Shown here: piece by piece, positions 1-14,376 of the stretch
Position numbering within the stretch: position 1 is the first letter of the stretch
How the letters are laid out: each line of letters begins with the position of its first letter
Origin: Axinella damicornis
Lineage: Eukaryota > Porifera > Demospongiae > Axinellida > Axinellidae
Length of the DNA: 64,000 nucleotides
Direction: 5' to 3'
NCBI GenBank assembly: GCA_963931865.1
Contig: OZ007506.1
Span: 9,504,855-9,568,854, forward strand
The notes under the pieces: generated by a model
What the model saw: the letters and a program-made list of their open reading frames with translations, nothing else
What the model was told of the DNA's origin: nothing
Database searches by the model: none
Program-made: the position numbers and the translations under genes

Positions 1-492
1 GTATACAGGATGGCGGTGGAGCATTCTCTACTCCGGAGACGTAGGAGTGGAACATCGTAGCCTGGAGACAGTGTGAGTTGACATGTGGCAATCCTTTCCC
101 TATGCATATTCAATGCGTTTCGCATTCCATTTTAATTCAGGCCAACATTTCACATTGTCCTTCTCTACTTACTCTTCCCATGCAGATGTAGTGCCTACCA
201 GACTTTTTATAGCGCATACCCCGGCTCCAGCACTGGGTACGTATACACGATGGCGGTGGAGTATTCTCTTCTGGTATACAGGATGGCGGTGGAGCATTCT
301 CTACTGGTATACAGGATGGCCTTGAAGCATTCTCTACTCCGGAGACGTAGGAGTGGAACATCGTAGCCTGGAGACAGTGTGTGTTGACATTTGGCTATCC
401 TTTCACTATGCATATTCAATGCGTTGCGCATTCGATTTTTAATTCAGGTCAACATTTCACATTGTCCTTCTCTACTTACTCTTCCCATGCAG

Positions 493-543
493 CTGTAGTG
501 CCTACCAGACTTCTTATAGCGCATCCCCCGGCTCCAGCACTGG
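493..543 (+). other. Mini-exon-like segment repeated in every monomer (representative)
   Basis: A 51-bp segment preceded by a pyrimidine-rich tract ending in CCCATGCAG, a strong 3' splice-site match. It is followed by GTACGTAT or, in many copies, GTATGTAA, both strong 5' splice sites. 51 nt is symmetric, so consecutive copies would splice in frame. One frame would give a 17-residue Ser/Tyr/Gly-rich repeat (CSAYQTSYSASPGSSTG), another VVPTRLLIAHPPAPALG, and the third has a stop. Against coding: the first frame has TGA in the copy near 2004, the second has TAG in the copy near 17290, and substitutions are not concentrated at third positions. Splice-signal conservation is seen directly; transcription and splicing are inference. 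Confidence 0.35.
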
Positions 544-547
544 GTAC

Positions 548-646
548 GTATACACGATGGCGGTGGAGCATTCTCTTCTGGTATACAGGATGGCGGTGGA
601 GCATTCTCTACTGGTATACAGGATGGCGGTGGAGCATTCTCTACTC
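548..646 (+). repeat. 33-bp subrepeats inside a monomer (representative)
   Basis: Two exact-length 33-bp units at 581-613 and 614-646, preceded by a related unit, each built around GTATACAGGATGGCGGTGG. Monomers carry two to four of these units. Copy-number change of this block explains the 274/307/340-bp size classes. 33 is a multiple of 3, so the block never changes the local frame. Confidence 0.9.
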
Positions 647-3600
647 CGGAGACGTAGGAGTGGAACATCGTAGCCTGGAGACAGTGTGAGGTGACATGTG
701 GCAATCCTTTCCCTATGCATATTCAATGCGTTTCGCATTCCATTTTAATTCAGGCCAACATTTCACATTGTCCTTCTCTACTTACTCTTCCCATGCAGAT
801 GTAGTGCCTACCAGACTTCTTATAGCGCATACCCCGGCTCCAGCACTGGGTACGTATACACGATGGCGGTGGAGTATTCTCTTCTGGTATACAGGATGGC
901 GGTGGAGCATTCTCTACTGGTATACAGGATGGCCTTTGAGCATTCTCTACTCCGGAGACGTAGGAGTGGAACATCGTAGCCTGGAGACAGTGTGTGTTGA
1001 CATTTGGCTATCTTTTCCCTATGCATATTCAATGCGTTGCGCATTCGATTTTTAATTCAGGCCAACATTTCACATTGTCCTTCTCTACTTACTCTTCCCA
1101 TGCAGCTGTAGTGCCTACCAGACTTCTTATAGCGCATCCCCCGGCTCTACCACTGGGTACGTATACACGTTGGCGGTGGAGCATTCTCTTCTGGTATACA
1201 GGATGGCGGTGGAGCATTCTCTACTGGTATACAGGATGGCGGTGGAGCATTCTCTACTCCGGAGACGTAGGAGTGGAACATTGTAGCCTGGAGACAGTGT
1301 GAGTTGACATGTGGCTATCCTTTCCCTATGCATATTCAATGCGTTTCGCATTCCATTTTAATTCAGGCCAACATTTCACATTGTCCTTCTCTACTTACTC
1401 TTCCCATGCAGATGTAGTGCCTACCAGACTTCTTATAGCGCATCCCCCGGCTCCAGCACTGGGTACGTATACACGATGGCGGTGGAGTATTTTCTTCTGG
1501 TATATAGAATGGCGGTGGAGCATTCTCTACTGTATACAGGATGACGGTGGAGCATTCTCTACTCCGGAGACGTAGGAGTGGAATGGAGACAGTGTGAGTT
1601 GACATGTGGCTATCTTTTCCCTATCCATATTCAATGCGTTTCGCATTCGATTTTTATTTCAGGCCGACATTTCACATTGTCCTTCTCTACTTACTCTTCC
1701 CATGCAGATGTAGTGCCTACCAGACTTCTTATAGCGCATCCCCCGGCTCCAGCACTGGGTACGTATACACGATGGCGGTGGAGTGTTCTCTTCTGGTATA
1801 TAGAATGGCGGTGGAGCATTCTCTACTGTATACAGGATGACGGTGGAGCATTCTCTACTCCGGAGACGTAGGAGTGGAATGGAGACAGTGTGAGTTGACA
1901 TGTGGCTATCCTTTCCCTATCCATATTCAATGCGTTTCGCATTCGATTTTTATTTCAGGCCAACATTTCACATTGTCCTTCTCTACTTACTCTTCCCATG
2001 CAGCTGAAGTGCCTACCAGACATCTTATAGCGCATCCCCCGGCTCCAGCACTGGGTACGTATACACGATGGCGGTGGAGTATTCTCTTCTGGTATACAGG
2101 ATGGCGGTGGAGCATTCTCTACTGGTATACAAGATGGCCTTGGAGCATTCTCTACTCCGGAGACGTAGGAGTGGAACATCGTAGCCTGGAGACAGTGTGT
2201 GTTGACATTGGCTATCCTTTCACTATGCATATTCAATGCGTTGCGCATTCGATTTTTAATTCAGGTCAACATTTCACATTGTCCTTCTCTACTTACTCTT
2301 CCCATGCAGCTGTAGTGCCTACCAGACTTCTTATAGCGCATCCCCCGGCTCCAGCACTGGGTACGTATACACGATGGCGGTGGAGCATTCTCTTCTGGTA
2401 TACAGGATGGCGGTGGAGCATTCTCTACTGGTATACAGGATGGCGGTGGAGCATTCTCTACTCCGGAGACGTAGGAGTGGAACATCGTAGCCTGGAGACA
2501 GTTTGAGTTGACATGTGCCTATCCTTTCCCTATGCATATTCAATGCGTTTCGCATTCCATTTTAATTCAGGCCAACATTTCACATTGTCCTTCTCTAGTT
2601 ACTCTTACCATGCGGCAGTAGTGCCTACAAGACTTCTTATAGCGCATCCCCCGGCTCCAGCATTGGGTACGTATACACGATGGCGGTGGAGTATTCTCTT
2701 CTGGGATATAGTATGGCGGTGGAGCATTCTCTACTGTATACAGGATGGCGGTGGAGCATTCTCTACTCCGGGGACGTAGGAGTGGAACTTCGTAGCCTGG
2801 AGACATGTGAGTTGACATGTGGCTATCCTTTCCATATGCATATTCAATGCGTTTCGCATTGCATTTTTAATTCAGGCCAACGTTGTCCTTCTCTACTTAC
2901 TCTTCCCATGCAGCTGTAGTGCCTACCAGACTTCTTATGGCGCATCCCCCGGTTCCAGCACTGGGTACGTATACGCGATGTCGGTGGAGCATTCTCTTCT
3001 GGTATACAGGATTGCGGTGGAGCATTCTCTACTGGAATACAGGATGGCGGTGGAGCATTCTCTACTCCGATGACGTAGGAGTGGAACATCGTAGCCTGGA
3101 GACAGTGTGAGTTGACATGTGGCTATCCTTTCCCTATGCATATTCAATGCGTTTCGGATTCGATTTTTAATTCATGGCAACACTTCACATTGTCGTTCTC
3201 TACTTACTCTTCCCATGAGCTGTAGTACCTACCAGACTTCTTATAGCGCATCCCCCGGCTCCAGCACTGGGTACGTATACACGATGGCGGTGGAGCATTC
3301 TCTTCTGGTATACAGGATGGCGGTGGAGCATTCTCTACTCCGGAGACGTAGGAGTGGAACATCGTATCCTGGAGACAGTGTGAGTTGACATGTGGCTATC
3401 CTTTCCCTATGCATATTCAATGCGTTTCGCATTCAATTTTTAATTCAGGCCAAAATTTCACATTGTCCTTCTCTACTTACTCTTCCCATGCAGCTGTAGT
3501 GCCTACCAGACTTCTTATAGCGCATCCCCCGGCTCCAGCACTGGGTACGTATACACGATGGCGGTGGAGCATTCTCTTCTGGTATATAGGATGGCGGTGG

Positions 3601-4846
3601 AGCATTCTCTACTGGTATACAGGATGGCGGTGGAGCATTCTCTACTCCGGAGACGTAGGAATGGAACATCGTAGCCTGGAGACAGTGTGAGTTGACATGT
3701 GGCTATCCTTTCCCTATGCATATTCAATGCGTTTCGCATTCAATTTTTAATTCAGGCCAACATTTCACAATGTCCTTCTCTACTTACTCTTCCCATGCAG
3801 CTGTAGTGCCTACCAGACTTCTTATAGCGCATCCCCCGGCTCCACCACTGGGTACGTATACACAATGGCGGTGGAGCATTCTCTTCTGGTATACAGGATG
3901 GCGGTGGAGCATTCTCTACTGGTATACAGGATGGCGGTGGAGCATTCTCTACTCCGGAGACGTAGGAGTGGAACATCGTTGCCTGGAGACAGTGTGAGTT
4001 GACATGTGGCTATCTTTTCCCTATGCATATTCAATGAGTTTCTTATTCGATTTTTAATTCAGGCCAACATTGTCCTTCTCTACTTACTCTTCCCATGCAG
4101 CTGTAGTGCCTACCAGACTTCTTATAGCGCATCCCCCGGCTCCAGCACTGGGTATGTAAACACGATGGCGGTGGAGCATTCTCTTCTGGTATACAGGATG
4201 GCGGTGGAGCATTCTCTACTCCGGAGACGTAGGAGTGGAACATCGTATCCTGGAGACAGTGTGAGTTGACATGTGGCTATCCTTTCCCTATGCATATTCA
4301 ATGCGTTTCGCATTCAATTTTTAATTCAGGCCAAAATTTCACATTGTCCTTCTCTACTTACTCTTCCCATGCAGCTGTAGTGCCTACCAGACTTCTTATA
4401 GCGCATCCCCCGGCTCCAGCACTGGGTACGTATACACGATGGCGGTGGAGCATTCTCTTCTGGTATATAGGATGGCGGTGGAGCATTCTCTACTGGTATA
4501 CAGGATGGCGGTGGAGCATTCTCTACTCCGGAGACGTAGGAATGGAACATCGTAGCCTGGAGACAGTGTGAGTTGACATGTGGCTATCCTTTCCCTATGC
4601 ATATTCAATGCGTTTCGCATTCGATTTTTAATTCAAGCCAACATTTCACATTGTCCTTCTCTACTTACTCTTCCCATGCAGCTGTAGTGCCTACCAGACT
4701 TCTTATAGCGCATCCCCCGGCTCCAGCACTGGGTATGTAAACACGATGGCGGTGGAGCATTCTCTTCTGGTATACAGGATGGCGGTGGAGCATTCTCTAC
4801 TCCGGAGACGTAGGAGTGGAACATCGTAGCCTGAAGACAGTGTGAG

Positions 4847-7800
4847 TTGACATGTGGCTATCCTTTCCCTATGCATATTCAATGCGTTTTGCATTCGATT
4901 TTTAATTCAGGCCAACATTTCACATTATCCTTCTCTACTTACTCTTCCCATGCAGCTGTAGTGCCTACCAGACTTCTTATAGCGCATCCCCCGGCTCAAG
5001 CACTGGGTACGTATACACGATGGCGGTGGAGCATTCTCTGCTGGTATACAGGATGGCGGTGGAACATTCTCTACTGGTATACAGGATGCCGTGGAGCATT
5101 CTCTACTGGTATACAGGATGGCGGTGGAGCATTCTCTACTCCGGAGAATGTAGGAGTGGAACATCGTAGCCTGGAGACAGTGTGAGTTGACATGTGGCTA
5201 TCCTTTCCCTATGCATATTCAATGCGTTTCGTATTCGATTTTTAATTCAGGCCAACATTTCACATTGTCCTTCTCTACTTACTCTTTCAATGCAGCTGTA
5301 GTGCCTACCAGGCTTCTTATAGCGCATCCCCCGGCTCCAGCACTGGGTACGTATACACGATGGCGGTGGAGCATTCTCTGCTGGTATACAGGATGGCAGT
5401 GGAGCATTCTCTACTGGTATACAGGATGGTGGTGGAGCATTCTCTACTCCGGAGACGTAGGAGTGGAACATCGTAGCCTGGAGACAGTGTGAGTTGACAT
5501 GTGGCTATCCTTTCCCTATGCATATTCAATGCGTTTCGCATTCGATTTTTAATTCAGGCCAACATTTCACATTGTCCTTCTCTACTTACTCTTCCCATGC
5601 AGCTGTAGTGCCTACCAGACTTCTTATAGCGTATCCCCCGGCTCCAGCACTGGGTACGTATACACGATGGCGGTGGAGCATTCTCTGCTGGTATACAGGA
5701 TGGCGGTGGAGCATTTTCTACTGGTATACAGGATGGCGGTGGAGAATTCTCTACTGGTATACAGGATGGCGGTGGAGCATTCTCTACTCCGGAGACGTAG
5801 GAGTGGAACATCGTAGCCTGGAGACAGTGTGAGTTGACATGTGGCTATCCTTTCCCTATGCATATTCAATGCGTTTTGCATTCGATTTTTAATTCAGGCC
5901 AACATTTCACATTGTCCTTCTCTACTTACTCTTCCCATGCAGCTGTAGTGCCTACCAGACTTCTTATAGCGCATCCTCCGGCTCCAGCACTGGGTACGTA
6001 TACACGATGGCGGTGGAGCATTCTCTGCTGGTATACAGGATGGCAGTGGAGCATTCTCTACTGGTATACAGGATGGCGGTGGAGCATTCTCTACTCCGGA
6101 GAAGTAGGAGTGGAACATCGTAGCCTGAAGACAGTGTGAGTTGACATGTGGCTATCCTTTCCCTATGCATATTCAATGCGTTTCGCATTCGAGTTTTAAT
6201 TCAGGCCAACATTTCACATTGTCCTTCTCTACTTACTCTTCCCATGCAGCTGTAGTGCGTACCAGACTTCTTATAGCGTATCCCCCGGCTCCAGCACTGG
6301 GTACGTATACACGATGGCGGTGGAGCATTCTCTGCTGGTATACAGGATGGCAGTGGAGCATTTTCTACTGGTATACAGGATGGCGGTGGAGAATTCTCTA
6401 CTGGTATACAGGATGGCGGTGGAGCATTCTCTACTCCGGAGACGTAGGAGTGGAACATCGTAGCCTGGAGACAGTGTTAGTTGACATGTGGCTATCCTTT
6501 CCCTATGCATATTCAATGCGTTTTGCATTCGATTTTTAATTCAGGCCAACATTTCACATTGTCCTTCTCTACTTACTCTTCCCATGCAGCTGTAGTACCT
6601 ACCAGACTTCTTATAGCGCATCCCCCGGCTCCAGCACTGGGTACGTATACACGATGGCGGTGGAGCAATCTCTGCTGGTATACAGGATGGCGGTGGAACA
6701 TTCTCTACTGGTATACAGGATGCCGTGGAGCATTCTCTACTGGTATACAGGATGGCGGTGGAGCATTCTCTACTCCGGAGAATGTAGGAGTGGAACATCG
6801 TAGCCTGGAGACAGTGTGAGTTGACATGTGGCTATCCTTTCCCTATGCATATTCAATGCGTTTCGTATTCGATTTTTAATTCAGGCCAACATTTCACATT
6901 GTCCTTCTCTACTTACTCTTTCAATGCAGCTGTAGTGCCTACCAGACTTCTTATAGCGCATCCCCCGGCTCAGCCACTGGGTACGTATACACGATGGCGG
7001 TGGAGCATTCTCTTCTGGTATACAGGATGGCGGTGGAGCATTCTCTACTGGTATACAGGATGGCGGTGGAGCATTCTCTACTCCCGAGACGTAGGAGTGG
7101 AACATCGTAGCCTGGAGACAGTGTGAGTTGACATGTGGCTATCCTTTCCCTATGCATATTCAATGCGTTTCGCATTCCATTTTTAATTCAGGTCAACATT
7201 TCACATTGTCCTTCTCTACTTACTCTTCCCATGCAGCTGTAGTGCCTACCAGACTTCTTATAGCGCATCCCGCGGCTCCAGCACTGGGTATGTAAACACG
7301 ATGGCGGTGGAGCATTCTCTTCTGGTATACAGGATGGCGGTGGAGCATTCTCTACTGGTATACAGGATGGCGGTGGAGCATTCTCTACTCCGGAGACGTA
7401 GCAGTGGAACATCGTAGCCTGGAGACAGTGTGAGTTGACATGTGGCTATCCTTTCCCTATGCATATTCAATGCGTTTCGCATTCGATTTTTAATTCAGGC
7501 CAACATTTCACATTGTCCTTCTCTACTTACTCTTCCCATGCAGCTGTAGTGCCTACCAGACTTCTTATAGCGTATCCCCCGGCTCCTGCACTGGGTACGT
7601 ATACACGATGGCGGTGGAGCATTCTCTGCTGGTATACAGGATGGCGGTGGAGCATTTTCTACTGGTATACAGGATGGCGGTGGAGAATTCTCTACTGGTA
7701 TACAGGATGGCGGTGGAGCATTCTCTACTCCGGAGACGTAGGAGTGGAACATCGTAGCCTGGAGACAGTGTGAGTTGACATGTGGCTATCCTTTCCCTAT

Positions 7801-9748
7801 GCATATTCAATGCGTTTTGCATTCGATTTTTAATTCAGGCCAACATTTCACATTGTCCTTCTCTACTTACTCTTCCCATGCAGCTGTAGTGCCTACCAGA
7901 CTTCTTATAGCGTATCCCCCGGCTCCAGCACTGGGTACGTATACACGATGGCGGTGGAGCATTCTCTGCTGGTATATAGGATGGCAGTGGAGCATTTTCT
8001 ACTGGTATACAGGATGGCGGTGGAGAATTCTCTACTGGTATACAGGATGGCGGTGGAGCATTCTCTACTCCGGAGACGTAGGAGTGGAACATCGTAGCCT
8101 GGAGACAGTGTGAGTTGACATGTGGCTATCCTTTCCCTATGCATATTCAATGCGTTTTGCATTCGATTTTTAATTCAGGCCAACATTTCACATTGTCCTT
8201 CTCTACTTACTCTTCCCATGCAGCTGTAGTGCCTACCAGACTTCTTATAGCGCATCCTCCGGCTCCAGCACTGGGTACGTATACACGATGGCGGTGGAGC
8301 ATTCTCTGCTGGTATACAGGATGGCGGTGGAACATTCTCTACTGGTATACAGGATGCCGTGGAGCATTCTCTACTGGTATACAGGATGGCGGTGGAGCAT
8401 TCTCTACTCCGGAGAATGTAGGAGTGGAACATCGTAGCCTGGAGACAGTGTGAGTTGACATGTGGCTATCCTTTCCCTATGCATATTCAATGCGTTTCGT
8501 ATTCGATTTTTAATTCAGGCCAACATTTCACATTGTCCTTCTCTACTTACTCTTTCAATGCAGCTGTAGTGCCTACCAGACTTCTTATAGCGCATCCCCC
8601 GGCTCTACCACTGGGTACGTATACACGATGGCGGTGGAGCATTCTCTTCTGGTATACAGGATGGCGGTGGAGCATTCTCTACTGGTATACAGGATGGCGG
8701 TGGAGCATTCTCTACTCCCGAGACGTAGGAGTGGAACATCGTAGCCTGGAGACAGTGTGAGTTGACATGTGGCTATCCTTTCCCTATGCATATTCAATGC
8801 GTTTCGCATTCCATTTTTAATTCAGGTCAACATTTCACATTGTCCTTCTCTACTTACTCTTCCCATGCAGCTGTAGTGCCTACCAGACTTCTTATAGCGC
8901 ATCCCGCGGCTCCAGCACTGGGTATGTAAACACGATGGCGGTGGAGCATTCTCTTCTGGTATACAGGATGGCGGTGGAGCATTCTCTACTGGTATACAGG
9001 ATGGCGGTGGAGCATTCTCTACTCCGGAGACGTAGGAGTGGAACATCGTAGCCTGGAGACAGTGTGAGTTGACATGTGGCTATCCTTTCCCTATGCATAT
9101 TCAATGCGTTTCGCATTCAATTTTTAATTCAGGCCAACATTTCACATTGTCCTTCTCTACTTGCTCTTCCCATGCAGCTGCAGTGCCTACCAGACTTCTT
9201 ATAGCGCATCCCCCGGCTCCAGCACTGGGTACGTATACACGATGGCGGTGGAGCATTCTCTTCTGGTATACAGGATGGCGGTGGAGCATTCTCTACTGGT
9301 ATACAGGATGGTGGTGGAGCATTCTCTACTCCGGAGACGTAGGAGTGGAACATCGTAGCCTGGAGACAGTGTGAGTTGACATGTGGCTATCCTTTCCCTA
9401 TGCATATTCAATGCGTTTCGCATTCCATTTTTAATTCAGGTCAACATTTCACATTGTCCTTCTCTACTTACTCTTCCCATGCAGCTGTAGTGCCTACCAG
9501 ACTTCTTATAGCGCATCCCGCGGCTCCAGCACTGGGTATGTAAACACGATGGCGGTGGAGCATTCTCTTCTGGTATATAGGATGGCGGTGGAGCATTCTC
9601 TCCTGGTATACAGGATGGCCGTGGAGCATTCTCTACTCCGGAGACGTAGGAGTGGAACATCGTAGCCTGGAGACAGTGTGAGTTGACATGTGGCTATCCT
9701 TTCCCTATGCATATTCAATGCGTTTCGCATTCCATTTTTAATTCAGGC
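4847..9748 (+). repeat. Higher-order repeat of 1634 bp
   Basis: A distinctive 340-bp monomer, with a one-base loss that turns the third subrepeat out of frame, recurs at 4847, 6481 and 8115, exactly 1634 bp apart. Its neighbours repeat with it (5187, 6821, 8455). This shows five-monomer block duplication, as in alpha-satellite higher-order repeats. Confidence 0.85.
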
Positions 9749-12700
9749 CAACATTTCACATTGTCCTTCTCTACTTACTCTTCCCATGCAGCTGTAGTGC
9801 CTACCAGACTTCTTATAGCGCATCCGTCGGCTCCAGCACTGGGTACGTATACACGATGGCGGTGGAGCATTCTCTTCTGGTATACAGGATGGCGGTGGAG
9901 CATTCTCTACTGGTATACAGGATGGTGGTGGAGAATTCTCTACTCCGGAGAAGTAGGAGTGGAATTCGTAGCCTGGAGACAGTGTGAGTTGACATGTGGC
10001 TATCCTTTCCCTATGCATATTCAATGCGTTTCGCATTCCATTTTTAATTCAGGTCAACATTTCACATTGTCCTTCTCCACTTACTCTTCCCATGCAGCTG
10101 TAGTGCCTACCAGACTTCTTATAGCGCATCCCCCGGCTCCAGCACTGGGTATGTAAACACGATGGCGGTGGAGCATTCTCTTCTGGTATACAGGATGGCG
10201 GTGGAGCATTCTCTACTCCGGAGACGTAGGAGTGGAACATCGTATCCTGGAGACAGTGTGAGTTGACATGTGGCTATCCTTTCCCTATGCATATTCAATG
10301 CGTTTCGCATTCAATTTTTAATTCAGGCCAACATTTCACATTGTCCTTCTCTACTTACTCTTCCCATGCAGCTGTAGTGCCTACCAGACTTCTTATAGCG
10401 CATCCCCCGGCTCAAGCACTGGGTACGTATACACGACGGCGGTGGAGCATTCTCTGCTGGTATACAGGATGGCGGTGGAGCATTTTCTACTGGTATACAG
10501 GATGGCGGTGGAGCATTCTCTAGTGGTATACAGGATGGCGGTGGAGCATTCAGTACTCCGGAGACGTAGGAGTGGAACATCGTATCCTGGAGACAGTGTG
10601 AGTTGACATGTGGCTATCCTTTCCGTATGCATATTGAATGTGTTTCGCATATGATTTTTAATTCAGGCCAACATTTCACATTGTCCTTCTCGATTTACTC
10701 TTCCCATGCAGCTGTAGTGCCTACCAGACTTCTTATAGCGCAACCCCCGGCTCCAGCACTGGGTATGTAAACACGATGGCGGTGGAGCATTCTCTTCTGG
10801 TATACAGGATGGCGGTGGAGCATTCTCTACTGGTATACAGGATGGCGGTGGAGCATTCTCTACTCCGGAGACGTAGGAGAGGAACATCGTAGCCTGGAGA
10901 CAGTGTGAGTTAACATGTGGCTATCCTTTCCCTATGCATATTCAATGCGTTTCGCATTCGATTTTTAATTCAGGCCAACATTTCACATTGTCCTTCTCTA
11001 CTTACTCTTCCCATGCAGCTGTAGTGCCTACCAGACTTCTTATAGCGCATCCCCCGGCTCCACCACTGGGTACGTATACACGATGGCGGTGGAGCATTCT
11101 CTTCTGGTATACAGGATGGCGGTGGAGCATTCTCTACTGGTATAAAGGATGGCGGTGGAGCATTCTCTACTCCCGAGACGTAGGAGTGGAACATCGTAGC
11201 CTGGAGACAGTGTGAGTTGACATGTGGCTATCCTTTCCCTATGCATATTCAATGCGTTTCGCATTCCATTTTTAATTCAGGTCAACATTTCACATTGTCC
11301 TTCTCTACTTACTCTTCCCATGCAGCTGTAGTGCCTACCAGACTTCTTATAGCGCATCCCGCGGCTCCAGCACTGGGTATGTAAACACGATGGCGGTGGA
11401 GCATTCTCTTCTGGTATACAGGATGGCGGTGGAGCATTCTCTACTGGTATACAGGATGGCGGTGGAGCATTCTCTACTCCGGAGACGTAGGAGTGGAACA
11501 TCGTAGCCTGGAGACAGTGTGAGTTGACATGTGGCTATCCTTTCCCTATGCATATTCAATGCGTTTCGCATTCGATTTTTAATTCAGGCCAACATTTCAC
11601 ATTGTCCTTCTCTACTTACTCTTCCCATGCAGCTGTAGTGCCTACCAGACTTCTTATAGCGTATCCCCCGGCTCCTGCACTGGGTACGTATACACGATGG
11701 CGGTGGAGCATTCTCTGCTGGTATACAGGATGGCGGTGGAGCATTTTCTACTGGTATACAGGATGGCGGTGGAGAATTCTCTACTGGTATACAGGATGGC
11801 GGTGGAGCATTCTCTACTCCGGAGACGTAGGAGTGGAACATCGTAGCCTGGAGACAGTGTGAGTTGACATGTGGCTATCCTTTCCCTATGCATATTCAAT
11901 GCGTTTTGCATTCGATTTTTAATTCAGGCCAACATTTCACATTGTCCTTCTCTACTTACTCTTCCCATGCAGCTGTAGTGCCTACCGGACTTCTTATAGC
12001 GCATCCCCCGGCTCCAGCACTGGGTACGTATACACGATGGCGGTGGAGCATTCTCTGCTGGTATACAGGATGGCAGTGGAGCATTCTCTACTGGTATACA
12101 GGATGGCGGTGGAGCATTCTCTACTCCGGAGACGTAGGAGTGGAACATCGTAGCCTGGAGACAGTGTGAGTTGACATGTGGCTATCCTTTCCCTATGCAT
12201 ATTCAATGCGTTTTGCATTCGATTTTTAATTCAGGCCAACATTTCACATTGTCCTTCTCTACTTACTCTTCCCATGCAGCTGTAGTGCCTACCAGACTTC
12301 TTATAGCGCATCCTCCGGCTCCAGCACTGGGTACGTATACACGATGGCGGTGGAGCATTCTCTGCTGGTATACAGGATGGCGGTGGAACATTCTCTACTG
12401 GTATACAGGATGCCGTGGAGCATTCTCTACTGGTATACAGGATGGCGGTGGAGCATTCTCTACTCCGGAGAATGTAGGAGTGGAACATCGTAGCCTGGAG
12501 ACAGTGTGAGTTGACATGTGGCTATCCTTTCCCTATGCATATTCAATGCGTTTCGTATTCGATTTTTAATTCAGGCCAACATTTCACATTGTCCTTCTCT
12601 ACTTACTCTTTCAATGCAGCTGTAGTGCCTACCAGACTTCTTATAGCGCATCCCCCGGCTCTACCACTGGGTACGTATACACGATGGCGGTGGAGCATTC

Positions 12701-14376
12701 TCTTCTGGTATACAGGATGGCGGTGGAGCATTCTCTACTGGTATACAGGATGGCGGTGGAGCATTCTCTACTCCCGAGACGTAGGAGTGGAACATCGTAG
12801 CCTGGAGACAGTGTGAGTTGACATGTGGCTATCCTTTCCCTATGCATATTCAATGCGTTTCGCATTCCATTTTTAATTCAGGTCAACATTTCACATTGTC
12901 CTTCTCTACTTACTCTTCCCATGCAGCTGTAGTGCCTACCAGACTTCTTATAGCGCATCCCGCGGCTCCAGCACTGGGTATGTAAACACGATGGCGGTGG
13001 AGCATTCTCTTCTGGTATACAGGATGGCGGTGGAGCATTCTCTACTGGTATACAGGATGGCGGTGGAGCATTCTCTACTCCGGAGACGTAGGAGTGGAAC
13101 ATCGTAGCCTGGAGACAGTGTGAGTTGACATGTGGCTATCCTTTCCCTATGCATATTCAATGCGTTTCGCATTCAATTTTTAATTCAGGCCAACATTTCA
13201 CATTGTCCTTCTCTACTTGCTCTTCCCATGCAGCTGCAGTGCCTACCAGACTTCTTATAGCGCATCCCCCGGCTCCAGCACTGGGTACGTATACACGATG
13301 GCGGTGGAGCATTCTCTTCTGGTATACAGGATGGCGGTGGAGCATTCTCTACTGGTATACAGGATGGTGGTGGAGCATTCTCTACTCCGGAGACGTAGGA
13401 GTGGAACATCGTAGCCTGGAGACAGTGTGAGTTGACATGTGGCTATCCTTTCCCTATGCATATTCAATGCGTTTCGCATTCCATTTTTAATTCAGGTCAA
13501 CATTTCACATTGTCCTTCTCTACTTACTCTTCCCATGCAGCTGTAGTGCCTACCAGACTTCTTATAGCGCATCCCGCGGCTCCAGCACTGGGTATGTAAA
13601 CACGATGGCGGTGGAGCATTCTCTTCTGGTATATAGGATGGCGGTGGAGCATTCTCTCCTGGTATACAGGATGGCCGTGGAGCATTCTCTACTCCGGAGA
13701 CGTAGGAGTGGAACATCGTAGCCTGGAGACAGTGTGAGTTGACATGTGGCTATCCTTTCCCTATGCATATTCAATGCGTTTCGCATTCCATTTTTAATTC
13801 AGGCCAACATTTCACATTGTCCTTCTCTACTTACTCTTCCCATGCAGCTGTAGTGCCTACCAGACTTCTTATAGCGCATCCGTCGGCTCCAGCACTGGGT
13901 ACGTATACACGATGGCGGTGGAGCATTCTCTTCTGGTATACAGGATGGCGGTGGAGCATTCTCTACTGGTATACAGGATGGTGGTGGAGAATTCTCTACT
14001 CCGGAGAAGTAGGAGTGGAATTCGTAGCCTGGAGACAGTGTGAGTTGACATGTGGCTATCCTTTCCCTATGCATATTCAATGCGTTTCGCATTCCATTTT
14101 TAATTCAGGTCAACATTTCACATTGTCCTTCTCCACTTACTCTTCCCATGCAGCTGTAGTGCCTACCAGACTTCTTATAGCGCATCCCCCGGCTCCAGCA
14201 CTGGGTATGTAAACACGATGGCGGTGGAGCATTCTCTTCTGGTATACAGGATGGCGGTGGAGCATTCTCTACTCCGGAGACGTAGGAGTGGAACATCGTA
14301 TCCTGGAGACAGTGTGAGTTGACATGTGGCTATCCTTTCCCTATGCATATTCAATGCGTTTCGCATTCAATTTTTA
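7180..14376 (+). repeat. Recent ~3.1-kb segmental duplication within the array (4056-bp offset)
   Basis: Monomers from about 7.2-10.3 kb recur at 11.3-14.4 kb with offset 4056 bp (4089 bp at the left side, one 33-bp subrepeat different). Rare variants are shared one for one, for example the monomer pairs at 8115/12171, 9069/13125 and 9683/13739. A third partial copy lies 3135 bp further on (15306, 15646, 16260). The pattern indicates recent unequal exchange. Confidence 0.85.
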